Assembly: GCF_037975245.1 (NCBI RefSeq)
Contig: NC_092578.1
Span: forward strand, 19,133,321-19,197,320
Direction: 5' to 3'
DNA length: 64,000 nucleotides
Source: Apostichopus japonicus
Lineage: Eukaryota; Echinodermata; Holothuroidea; Aspidochirotida; Stichopodidae
Shown here: piece after piece, positions 35,401 through 47,638 of the stretch
How the letters are laid out: every line of letters begins with the position of its first letter
Numbering within the stretch: position 1 is the stretch's first letter
Position numbers and translations under genes: made by a program
Notes under the pieces: generated by a model
What the model was told of the DNA's origin: nothing
The model's database searches: none
The model's input: only the letters and a program-made list of their open reading frames with translations

Positions 35401-38400
35401 CATTCTCATGAGAGGCAGCACCATTGTCACAGTTACAGTATACACCGACCAACAAAAGGTGGTCTCAGTGCTAAAACTTCACAAAGCATTTGAGATGGTC
35501 TTGGCACAAAGTGTGCAAGTCTAGCATACCACTTGTGCAACTAACCAATGGAGAATGAGATTGCACACATGGACTCGAAAGAGGATCAATAAAAACATGG
35601 ATGATATTGGGGTGCTTTGTGACATACATTAATGTTGTTAGACTGTATGGGGAAGACATCTCCTGAACAACATTATCCATGTTAAGTAGTAAACACAGCT
35701 GTACAAAAAGGACTTACCTGAAAGATGGGTTTCCTGGTGAATAGTTCGCCCAGAATACACCCACAGCTCCACACATCTATCGCTGGGCCGTACCTCTCTT
35801 CTCCTAATAGTAACTCTGGCGGACGGTACCAGAGGGTTATGACCTTGTTCGTATAAGGCCTCGTTTTGTCATCTGCGTGATATAATCTGGCGAGTCCAAA
35901 ATCTCCTAACTTGATCTGACCCTGTTTTGAAAAATCAAACAAGGTTCAAAGGTTGGCCGTATTCAAAACGACAAATTCATGTAGATGACATATATTTTGA
36001 GAGCGATACCACTCTGAAGAAGCTTCACTTCCTAACAAAATGGATCATCCAAATGTGAAAAAGAAATCTGCTATTTCAGGGAAATCAATACTACCAAAAT
36101 CCCTACAAAGACAAACAGAAATTTAATTTAACCAACTACGAGGCACAAGATCATATATTCCAGGGTTACTCAGGATTTACAGGTTTTGTTTCCAAACTTT
36201 GAGAAATACTTTCAAAGAGAAAGTTATGATGGTTTATTTCAACCAGCTCCGCTTGTCAAATACCAGGTCTAACTTAAACAAGTTTCAGGCTGAGTTCAAA
36301 TGTTTAAAAAGGCGGCTAAAAACAAAAACAATAGCTTACTCTATTGTTCAGAAGAATATTTGAGCACTTGATGTCTCTGTGTAGGAAATTCTTCTTATGG
36401 CAATAGCTGAGACCATCTAACAGCTGCTTCATGAAAGATTTGATGTTATCGTCTGAGAAGTTCACCAGACCAGATTCCAATATCCCCATCAAATCATGAT
36501 CCATGTATTCAAATACTAAGTAAAAGGCACCTAAAACAAAGAACAAAACATGATTACACTCAGCGATTGTTGTGACAATCTTGTCAGATATTGTCAGAAA
36601 TTATGCTCAAACTCTAGATCACAATTTGCATTCATTTGTGGGGAGTCTTGATATTACTATTAAAATTTGATAGCTAGCTGACTAGGCAAACTTCAATTCC
36701 AGACAAAATGCTAGGAATGTGAACATTTTCTGAATTTGCTGCAAGTGACTAATTACTACCATGAAAAAGGTGTCAGAATCAAAGGATTAATAGTAGGATT
36801 AATTAGCTTTAAGTTACATTCATTTGCTGGTACAGTCTGATTAAAGGCTACCATACTATACTTGTAGTTCAATGAATCCCATTCAACTATTAATAATGTT
36901 CGGTGACTTTCTCAAAACTGCCCAAAATTGGAGCAGCTGCTATTGTAAAGCTGTTATAGTTGCAATGTAAAGTCTATCGTCAAGGGTAGATGCAAAAGTA
37001 CAAAAAACGTACTGTCACCTTGTTGTGGTATTAGTGTCAAAACAGATGCTTTCATATCTCTTCACTAAATATATCTGAAACTCTGTTTAGTGTCAAAATG
37101 ATTTCAAGGTTGTTATTGTCATCCTAGTAGAGTCACTAACTGATTCCACTGTTACAACTCTAAGCAGTCAAACAAAATATACAAGCCTGTTCATTTCCCA
37201 CTTAAAATGACTACAAACTACTGGTTTATTTGTAAAGGTAATTAATGACCATTAGCCACTGAGAACTAACTGTAGAAAACTATCATTTTTAATTCAAATT
37301 TCCACTTTAGGAATTTTGAAGATAACAAGGATGGCATGCAATCCTTAACTTCCAACTGTAAACCTGGTTTGTATTGTGTGCGTAATTACGTGTTATTTTT
37401 GTAATTTAGAAAGATCGACTGGAGTCGGTTGCGACGTCTAAAAGTTGGTCAAAAAGCTTAAATTATCAAGAAAAAACCAAACATACATACCTTTATCTTT
37501 CTTGAAATCCAATGCATCTTGTTTATCGGTAACTATCTCCTTAAGTTTCACTATGCTTGCATGATTTAATTGTCTAAGTATTTTGATTTCTCTGACTGCT
37601 GTAATTGGGAAACCTTCTTTCTCATTGTCCGTTCTCACTTTCTTTAAGGCAACTAATTCTCCTGGAAAACCAAATACAAACCAAAAGAGAAAAGTAAGTA
37701 AACAACTCCCTTTAATGAACAAACTGCATTAACTGGCAATATATCAATGGTATTATTAAAATACAATTGTATTTTGCTTTTCTAATACCCCTCCTCCCCC
37801 CCCCCCTCCCACCCAAAGAAAAAGAGTTCTTCAACAGCATTCTAGATCTAGTTTATCTAATTACCCTTAATTTCAAATGATCACAAATGGACAAGGAACA
37901 AACTATTCAAATTAATTAATGTTAATTATCCCTGTGACTTGAAACTATTTGACCTCTCCTGAGGTCAAATACAAACTCTCAACTCTGACAACTAAATCAT
38001 ATGCACTAGCATTTGTCCAGACCAGACAAGATGCTGCTGTCAACTGCTTGTTAACATTAGGGCAACGGTGGAGCTAAGGGGCAGGTATGTTGGCAAACAT
38101 ACCTCCCATCACGAACATAATGTTTTTCAATACACTGACACCCATTTTCGACAACACATAGTATCCCCTAATATTGATTCCCTCAAACACACGTCCCTAC
38201 CCTTCCCCTGATCTTCAATATAAAGAGAAAGAAAAGGAGAAATTCTTACCAGTATCTTTGTCTCTTCCCTTATAGACCTGACCGTACGTGCCCTCTCCTA
38301 CAGGGTTGATAATTTCGTACGTCTCCACCGATCTCTCACCCCACGACGCCGTGCTCCCGTACAGCTTTGCTCGTTTCTTGCGGATGGCCTCGCGCTTGAC

Positions 38401-41400
38401 TCTGCCAACCTCAGATGTCTTGCCTTTTCCAAATGCCTTACCCCCCGGCGGTGTGGTCTGAGATGTCTGTTGAGGGGTCACCTTGGGGGAAGGGGTGGGC
38501 TTTTCTGATTTCACTCTTGGCGACTTTGTTGACTCAGACGGCTTCTTTTCTGCCACCGGTAAGGAAGGTGGCATCGGGAGGTCTGAAATCAAGGGCCTAG
38601 GTTTGGACTCTTCCTTCTTTAACTCCTTCTTGACCGGGGAATGGACGATAGGGGGCATCGGCAAATCAGAAATCAACTTCAGCGGAGAGTTGCTTCTCTT
38701 AATTACTGGTTTACTGTTCAGTGGTGACTGCTCCTTCTTCAGATCCTTCTTGATGATAAGGTTTGGCAACTTGTTCGAGGAGAGCGAGGACGATATGGGC
38801 TTTGGGGCTTCGGTGACAGTCCTTGCGGGAGACGATTCTATACTCGGTCCTTGGACCCGTTTCTTGGCTGCTGATGACTTGGTCATCTCCTTTAGTTGTT
38901 CTTCCAGCTGGAGATGTTGCTCGTCTTCCTCTTCTCCTGCCTCTTCTTCCTCCTCCTCCTCATCTTCCTCTTCCTCTTCTTCCTCATCGTCATCAACCTC
39001 CCCTTCTTCAGATTCATCGTCATCAATCACTTCCACCTCGTCACCGTTATCCTTGGCAAACTTTTGCTTTGCGCTGCTGGCCTTTGGAACGGGTACGGGA
39101 GAGGACTGAGCAGACTCGGACTTTTTCAACCGGGCCGTCTCTAGTCTCTCCCTGTGGTGCTTGCTCAATTCTGAAAACAGTCCCATGTGATACTTAGCAC
39201 TGTCTAAATCTAGGCTACCACTACTGCCTCGTATATGGCGTGATCTAGGCTGCGGACTGTTCCGAGAGTTCGATCTAGATCGCGATTTGTTTCTCCTGGA
39301 TACTTTGTGTTTGGAACTGCTAGATGACCTTGACCTTGACCTTCTCGATCTTTTTCTGAAAAAATGAAACATGAATTAAGAAATGAATGAGGTCACAATC
39401 ATCAAGTCTGCTTAGTTTGGAAAGTTGGGCAATTTGCAAAAACTCAAAAAGTCACAATTAAACAGGCAAAAGTATTTGTAAATGCAATCACTATGACAGA
39501 AGCCCTGATTTCTCAAATTTAAAAATAGAATGAAAAATATGGTTCCGTGATAGAAACCATCAAAGTCTTCACAATTAGAGCAAAAGATCTGATATACAGA
39601 AAGTGAGTATGTTACCCAAATCCAAAGGCTTGGAGTGCTGAGTGAATATGTCTGTCATTTCTGGGTGGTTAGCTTATACATTCAAAGACTAACTATATCA
39701 ATGAAGGTACAATATATGCACACCAAAATGTGCTCTGAAGGTCAGATCCCTCAATCCAAAACATGTTCCCTCCCTCTCCCTGTCACATACGTACATCATC
39801 AGTAAGCAATTACATTTGACAAAGCAAAGCAGTGAAAATTTCCACCAGAAAAGGAATTAATTAGTTTTACAACTACAAAATCAGTTAAAGACTGGGTAGT
39901 CACTGTCAACAATGCCTTCTCAAGTACGAAGTATGAAGAAAAAACATAGTCGTGCACTATTCACTCTGGTGGAATCATCCATGAACAGTGTGCTACCATG
40001 TAAGAGTGAATAATTTCTTCAGAATCACATCTGTGTTACTGTTGATAGCCAATTTGCAATTGATAAACCATGGGAGTGTTATCTTGACTATATCATGCAT
40101 CAACCACATAGATCCTTGCCAGAATTATGTCATGACAAAGAAATTACATAAAGTTTAGAAACCTTGATGCTACCATGCAAAACTTGCTACTGGAATAACT
40201 ATCATACGGAGCAAATGCTTTACTGCCAAGTAGGAATTTATCCAGTATCGCAGAGCAAAATTGACAAATTGATATACAACCTTGTACAAAGGTGTAAAGT
40301 AGCTGTTCAATGGGGACCACATGTAGTATTTTATAAGAAATATAGCTCAGAGGCTTCAAAACTGCTACACAAAATTTGAACACTCAATTATTCTGTGCAT
40401 TACAACAAGTCCTTTGTTTTTATAATTTCGAGTACATTCATCATCTAGTGAAGAGAGGAAGTGAAGGAGATGACATCTTTAGCAACACACTTGGCAAAGC
40501 AAAAGCAAATTCTTTCACTTGCTTCCATAGCGTTACTTTACGTTACAAAAAACTATAATGTCAAATTCAAGTATTGCAGAAATTATTTTAAATATTGAGC
40601 TTCCTTTAACTACAGAGTGATTCCGTTATGAAGTGGAAAGAGGTGATTGCTGGATAATGGCCAAGCATCTCCCTTGTTTCAAACAAACAAACGAAAAAGC
40701 GATTGTCCTAACTTTGTGTTGTTTTAAATTTATGACAAACAATGGGTGTTTCCTTCTATGTCATTAAGGTGGAAAAGGCATTCATTGCTATAATTAAAAA
40801 AAAAACATTCTGTAATACTTTCTACAGAAATATATACTGTTGTGTCTGCACTTTTAAGGCACTTGGAGAAAAACAATTTTTTTTAACAAAGGCCTGCCAA
40901 ATTCAATAAACTAATGTCATCATTAACTATGCTAAGACCAACGGGCTGTAAGAATTAACAAACAAAACAGCATACAAATAATGCAGCCTATGAAACATGA
41001 CTACAACCAATGTTGTTCTTATGTCTGGGTGTGATTTTAAACCATTCAAAGGAATCTCTAGAACAGTTTACTAACATTGGTCAGTATTTCATATTTTTTA
41101 TCAGGAAATTATGGCAAGATTTATTTTCATTAATGACTAGTCTACACTCATTTCAATAATGAATAGCAGATAATTAGGGAAAGTTCTGATTTGCTGTGAA
41201 TTGCAGGTAATGAAGATATGGCATAACTTGTGTTATTTACAATCAAATAGAAAATCATTAATTTAATACTAAACAACATTTATAAATATGGTGAAAAAAA
41301 TCATGGAAACTCAGTTTGATCAATAGCCATACTATTTCGCAAACAATATAGCAGCTCTAATGCATCATGATGATTTGCTAGCCAAACTAAGATAACAAAC

Positions 41401-43575
41401 TTGTATAACAACAATGAATAGAATAAATTAATGGGTAGTTTGTTTTGCAGCAACGGATACAGATGTTAATGTTGCTCATCTCTGTGTCCAAGCAGTGATT
41501 GGTTTCCTTGATCAAACACAATGTGGCCAAGATATCTAACCGTCTGCAGAGTACTACAACCTTCATGGCAACATTAAGTGTCACTTGTTGCCTGCTAACT
41601 GAAGGTGACCAATAAAGCTAAATGATATTATCATAAACACATTTTCTAGTTAACTGAATTTAATTTGCATAATTAATTTTATTTTGCATAGCATGAAGAG
41701 CTGAATAACATGGTTCCTACAAAGAGCTGAGGACTAACTAAGCATGTCTTCATGATTTGTATAAAAAAAAATGAAATGGCAGTTAGCTACGATACCACAA
41801 AATGATTCCTTCATCAAACAAATATTTATACTACAGCGATTCAGCGAAGCTCAACACTGGACAGTGCCATTGTGTCGAGAAAGACCTGAGCCACGCAGCC
41901 TCGAACTGCCTATCACCAGGCAACATATTAGGTTATGTACACTTCACAATTTAATTTCGAAAATACAGGATGATGGGTTGCAATTGAAATATTCTCTCAC
42001 AAAGCCTTGTAAAGGCACACATTCCACTAAAACAGAAAGCAAATTTTAATTCTGTTTTTACATATAGTTTGTGAAATGCATGTTCCCCCAACCTGATCTA
42101 GTCCCAATGGTACTCTTGTCAATGGAACTACCTTTCCCGAAATGCTCTTATACTGCAAAAGATTAGGTGGGTTATGAAATAAAATTTGTCAATGTTTTGG
42201 TATGCTGACCATTCTCCACTGTAGTGGTTGCCCCCTTTGGAGTATAAAAGTTGTTGAGAAAGTATGTGTTTAAAAGAGAGCAATTTATCTCTCATACGGT
42301 CATGCCCTACTGTAGCTGTAGTAGCAATTTGAAACATGTCTTTACCCTACAATGATAGCAAATTGTTCAAAGAAACACATCAATCAATACTGTAAGTTAG
42401 AGTTTATTTTTTAGCCTTTACTTAACAAAAGATACCTAGGTCTTTCTTCTTTTCAGGGGAGAGAAGGCCAGGAAAGGGACATGGGAAGGGATTATTTTGG
42501 ATTACGGCTGCAAAATTTCACTTTCTGTGTAAAATGGTATAGTACGATGGTGAAGAGTCATCCAATTGCAATTGCTTTAATACTGTACTGTAGATAAAGC
42601 AAAATGGCTTTCCAGGTGTTGGGATGATTGTTACTTCATGTTGAGGCATAAGCTGTAACTGTATTGAATATGTTCTTGCTTATGATTTCTTACTGAAAAA
42701 TACCTTTCGAGTGCAACACCTTGCCTACTATGCTGGGAGTTACAACCTCCCACCAGGTTACTGTACTCTAACAATGAGCCTACTGCAAACTTACAATTAT
42801 AAAATCCATAGATTGAGGAAAGACATATAAAGCAAACAAGAAAACTGTCAAACTACTACTATGCACACAGTCTTGTGTTATTTCCAGATACTAACCTATG
42901 ACTAGGGCTTCTGCTACTGGCATGCTTGCGTGATCTTCTGTACTCCGACCTACTGTCATAATAGTCTCCTTCTGGACTTGCACGCCTCTTGGGGCTCCGC
43001 TTGGGCATCAATTTAACAAGTTCTTGGGTCTTTTGTCTGTATGGCGAAGGAGATCGTGATCTCTTACGTTTACTACTTTTGCTTCGCTCGGGCTTATACT
43101 TAAAATCTGGATTGTCTGACATATCACGATATGCCTTTGGGGGTTCGGGACTAGGGCTTCGAGGGCGATAGGCCCTTGGGGGTGACCTGGCCCTGTGTCT
43201 TGACTTAGAGGAAGACCGGTGGGTGGAATGGGGGGAGTTGCGGACTGCCAGAGTTCGATACTGCTTTATGGCAGTTCCTGGCGACAAGCTGCGGACGTGT
43301 TTAATGACCTCTGGGTCAGGGGAGACCTGGTCAACGGACACTGGGCTCTCCGAATAGTCTTCTTCTTCGCTACTTATCGCATCGTACTCGACCAAAGGTT
43401 TCACTGGCACGTTCTCTCGCCGGGAGTCCAGGCGTGACTTCTCTCGCTTGTGCTTGTGTCTGGACTTTTTGTGTTTCCGTGGCTTCTCCGGCTGTGGACT
43501 CTCCATGCGATATGACCTGTGACCATGATGATGGTGCCCTGGTGATACTGGGCTATGCCTTCTGTGGGATGGCAT
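32438..43575 (-). CDS. CDK12: Cyclin-dependent kinase 12/13 orthologue, 8 coding exons
   Basis: Minus-strand exons: 43575-42896, 39355-38250, 37661-37491, 36530-36340, 35921-35718, 35138-34987, 34481-34350 and 33896-32438. All junctions are GT-AG and the sum is 4095 nt (1364 aa; human CDK12 is ~1490). With cyclin K the family phosphorylates the RNA polymerase II CTD and supports elongation and splicing. Order: N-terminal RS-rich region with [14 protein letters not shown] (exon 1), RS repeats and an acidic E-rich tract (exon 2), kinase domain (~570-870), then the CDK12/13 extension [18 protein letters not shown] and a polyQ tract, followed by a disordered Ser/Pro-rich tail. Kinase motifs: [35 protein letters not shown] and [14 protein letters not shown] with its T-loop Thr. 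Invertebrates usually have one CDK12/13 gene, so the symbol stands for both. An acceptor at exon edge 43604 implies 5' UTR exon(s) upstream. Confidence 0.95.
33781..33846 (-). repeat. CAG/CAA repeat encoding polyglutamine in CDK12/13
   Basis: Inside the last CDK12/13 exon, right after the basic KKRRRQERQ segment, an interrupted run of CAG and CAA codons encodes about 17 glutamines. The mixture of CAA and CAG suggests moderate stability, but length polymorphism would be expected. Confidence 0.85.
39356..42895. other. Large CDK12/13 intron 1, nothing further recognised
   Basis: 3.5-kb intron between the two RS-rich coding exons. AT-rich, without an identifiable repeat or nested gene; open frames at 40144-40558 and 41771-42049 look like chance. 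Confidence 0.5.
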
Positions 43576-43604
43576 CCTGTCCTTCAGTTCATAAGGTCAG
43601 ATAA
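43576..43604 (-). other. CDK12: CDK12/13 5' UTR segment downstream of a UTR intron
   Basis: On the minus strand CTCTACAG ends at 43605 and 29 bases follow before the ATG. The transcription start must lie further upstream (higher coordinates). Candidate donors include a strong GTAAGT on the minus strand near 47912. I could not fix the first exon. Confidence 0.45.
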
Positions 43605-44799
43605 CTGTAGAGACAAAGAAAGGGAAAAACCATGGGAATATTGCAGACAAATAAAACACTTACAAAGAAACATGATTTGACATATGAACTGTCTACTACA
43701 CCATGTACTCAATACATCGATGTAATACGTAAAATATTACCATAAATGTAGTTTTTATTGATCAAGTATCATACCCTAATCTCTGGTGGGAGTAAGGCAT
43801 CACATAATTAACTCGCAAGATTTGCATGTTAAACTTCAGTATTCTGCAGATCGTGCATATTTCAGCAAAATGCTTTCAATTGAGACCAAACATATCATTA
43901 AGTTACAGTACCATAGCTCACCTCATTCAAGTTTTTGTTTCACAGAAGAAATAGTGATTTTACTGAATTCTATGGAAACACCAAAATGGGTGACATAGGA
44001 ACATTGGAGCCTTAATGCTTTTTATCAGACATTTTTCACCTTTCACTTGCAACAGCACCTTATTAACTTTCCTTCCTAACCATCTGACAATATCAGTTAT
44101 CACTCAATTATTACAGAGTACTCTGTCCTTCTGTAACTATGTCAGAAAACAGATTCAGTTCAACATGTACAGCTCACAGAGGCATCATTTTAAGATTGAA
44201 AACCCCATTTTAAAGCCAACATTATTGATTGCATTTACAGTCACTTTCAGACAATTTACAGTTTTTTTTAGACCACTTTCATATGTTTATATGTTTCAGA
44301 TGTGGACTTATTGATGTTGACTTTCAACTTATACTTATGTGACTTTTTGATGTTGACTTTTTGATGTTGACTTATCAGATGTTGACTTATAAAGCCAACC
44401 CCAATGGCGCTTCACTGTAGGTATTTTCATTCAAGTCAAACACCAATCTGTACAATTCACAAATCTAATCCCCACTAATTTCCTCTTCAGATTTTATGCA
44501 ACTTTAGTATCTTTTCATTTTGGGCAGTGTTCATCATTAGGCAAGATCATATAGCCTTTAGTATATATATATAGCAAAATTTGATATCAACAAAGAACCC
44601 TCAATCAAATTTATTCCAAAGAATAGTTCCTTGATTGCACTTACATACAAGGCTATTACTGTAACCGATTGGGAAAATAACAATGCTACTTGAAGTCTTG
44701 TCGCGTTTTACGTGAAACTTCTTTGATGTAACAGTGCACACGCTTTTTGTTTTTCTACTATTAAATTAGTTTAAGCCATTATTCACTTCAGCAACATTG
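43605..44799. other. CDK12/13 upstream or 5' UTR intron DNA
   Basis: AT-rich; a short tandem of TTTTTGATGTTGACT units lies at ~44340-44390. No coding exon supported. Confidence 0.35.
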
Positions 44800-45425
44800 T
44801 TCATGCACTTTTGACCTACACAACAAGTCTAAAATTTAACCACTTTCCTTACAAGGTTTTCACCCTTTTAACCTCTGTTAACCTCAAATGCCCTTGACTT
44901 CCACAGATATCTTGTACTCAGTCTCACCAAGGTGGATCTACAGTACTGTACATTTGTGGTTCTGAACATTCTGAACATACTACTGAACATTTGTGGTTCA
45001 TCCAAGCTTTATGTTTGGATTCAATGTGTAAACAATGTTCTCGCACTGTGACCTCTGGTTTTTCTAATTGAACTATGACCTTTACAGAAATCTTCTAGGG
45101 TTCCTGCAATTAGGTTGATCCACATACCAAGTATGACATTCATCCAAGCTTTTCTATTGGAGTGATCAAGGTTCAAGGACTTGACCTATGTTCACATCAA
45201 ATGGTCTTTGAGTTTTGAGATGACAAAAACTATGTGGTTTCCAACTGACTTACTTGGATGACCATACCAACTATGAAGTTTAAAGCAGCACCACATTCAG
45301 AAATCTCGATTTACCAGGTATCAGACTTGAAACATTTTTACTTCAAATGAACTTTGACTCCATTAAAAACAATAGCCTTCTTCGACTTTGTAAGGTGGTT
45401 CTATTGTACATGACAAGTATGCAGT
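44800..45425. repeat. Diverged repeat block related to the TGACCT blocks, block 3
   Basis: Contains TTAACCTCAAATGCCCTTGA (~44878), GTGACCTCTGG (~45050), CTATGACCTTTACAG (~45073) and CACATACCAAGTATGACATTCA (~45120). The order of parts matches blocks 1 and 2, but the cores are more decayed. Confidence 0.55.
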
Positions 45426-47266
45426 TTCATCCAAGCTATAGCCAGCTGTTAATTTTTTTGTGTTTATCAATTATCAAGCTTATTCATACTTATAAGCAAG
45501 TTCACAAGTTTAGTCTGATTCTGAGCTCTGCTGACTTCAAAAGTCCTTCAATTTCAACCAATTTCAGGAGGGTTCTTGTACTGAACATTGGGTGTGTATA
45601 TCAAAGTAACACGTTCAGTTATCACGTATATACGTGGGCTTCACAAACACACATGCTATTATCATTGCTTCTTATATGGCACACAATCATAGCTTATTAT
45701 CATGTATCTAATTATTTCAAGTGAATTTATTAGAAGTGAAGTGTTTATAAACTACTAAACAATTCGGTCCAATTCTGTTATGAGAAACATTTGGCTGCAA
45801 ATTCCCATGAAATTTAGAAAATGGATCATCAGATCGAGTTCCCATTGTTACACACTGCAAACAAATCAGATCAGCTTAGCATACTGACACAATACAAACA
45901 GCATCAGGCATCTACTCAACTCACTCCATGCCCATGGTAACAATTTTGAATGATGCATTTCCTTCCTGTTACATTCTCATTACTAACAAAGCTGTTGTGA
46001 TTCCCGGATGACGCACTATCTATTTTTGTCACATGCAAATTTGACTACTCATGTTGCATCACTTATACACAAAGGAAAAGTTGCTTCCTTCATCTGACCA
46101 CTTCTTACCCCCCTTAGTCAGAAGTATTCACTTTGTTCAATGTATGGGCAACTCTACTTGTACCTAAAGTGTTATGTTTGCACTGGGATAACTTATGACT
46201 ATGACCACAGGGATCAATGTTTATGCATAAATCTATATCCCTCGGTCTAAATAAAACTTTATGTGGTATGTACAACCATTTGTTTGATCCTAACCAGTCT
46301 TTAAATATTTACTTCAATAAACTGTAGAATTTTTATTCTACAGTTTACACAGATTCAATGTCATTTCAGTGGATTAAAATAAGAGAAAATGTTTTCACTC
46401 TTCAGGTTCAGGTCTTACTTTCCCTTACTGATAAAGTATGATGACTAGTGACAACACTAGACAACAACAAATTCAACTCAAAATGCAACTTTTAAAAGGT
46501 TCTTTCTCTACAGTATTGGGTAGTTTTCTTCAAGGTTACAAGTCTACAAGGTTATTGTCCCCAAATATATATGCTAGAAATTAAGTCAAATAATGGTTTC
46601 TAATGATTGTTGAACTCTGCCCGTTTTTGCCTGGGAATAATTTGATCTTTCAGAACTCACATAAGAGTTTTTTTGAAAATGTTATCATGCATTTGGTTAA
46701 ATGATTCTGTGAACTTATACCAGCTCTTTATTTGCATACAAATTTCTAGCAATTTCACAATTTTATTTGAAGGTTATTCTAAAGGGAACTGGAATATGGG
46801 TATGAACGTTTAGACATATCGCTTCTCAATAAATGCTCAAGAAGTTGGTTGACTATGCTGTAAAGTGCTACAAGTCATTTTATCAGGCTTACAGGTTGAT
46901 AACATTGTATAAAGTATAAAGAGAATGCACAATTTATCAATGAGCATCGTAAGAGGTTCGGTTTACTAGCACTGTGAGTCTTGAATGAATACAATAACAC
47001 CACCAAACATCCTAGCTACAATTTGTGATTTTTCAATTACATCAAGATAACCACATCTCAAATCTTTGGAAAGTACCAGTATTTCATTTAGCTACCAAGG
47101 TTACAAGTATCCCCAAGTTTCATATAACTGTGCCAATTTTGTCTTGGATCTTTACATTTGCAAAATATTCTTTTATGAAGGAGTTAATAAAGAAAAGTGG
47201 GCATATGGCTATCATCACTAAAAACATGGAACGGTTAAACACGGAAATGCCCTCAAACTTCGGAGT
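45426..47266. other. Non-coding; contains a perfect 13-bp hairpin
   Basis: No gene. At 46318-46347, TAAACTGTAGAAT, a 4-base T loop and the exact complement form a perfect hairpin. Confidence 0.4.
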
Positions 47267-47638
47267 AATTATAGAATACAGGGCCACTCGATGATACTAT
47301 CTAAGCATCCGGATGCGCGGATGCTCAGTCTCACCCCAGTACGTATGTGAGTATAAAATGTCAGATCCCAGTTCTTTCTTTTTGTGTGGATGCGCGGATG
47401 CGCGGATGCGGAGTCAAAATGAAATACGTGATGGTATATCGTATATGGGTAAACTTTCGAAAATTATCTAAGTCCTTTCCTAGTACTCCCGGGGTGGATG
47501 CGCGGATGCGCGGATGCGGAGTCAAAATGAAATACGTGATGGAATTTTAGAGGGCGTCATACGTGTACAGACATGTACAGACACACCGCGCATCCGGATG
47601 CTGGGAAGAGTTAATGAATGGCCCTGTATTCTATAATT
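47267..47638. mobile_element. Palindromic TIR element, copy 2 (372 bp)
   Basis: Same AATTATAGAATACAGGGCCA inverted ends as copy 1 at 17795, in opposite orientation, flanked by GT on both sides. An internal segment GGATGCGGAGTCAAAATGAA with its upstream TGCGCGGATGCGC block is duplicated (about 47391-47435 and 47494-47541), which accounts for the extra ~106 bp. Confidence 0.9.

Noticed and set aside
38483-39197. Long Ser/Leu-rich plus-strand open frames
   Set aside because: Antisense shadow of the RS/E-rich CDK12/13 exon, which has family support on the other strand.
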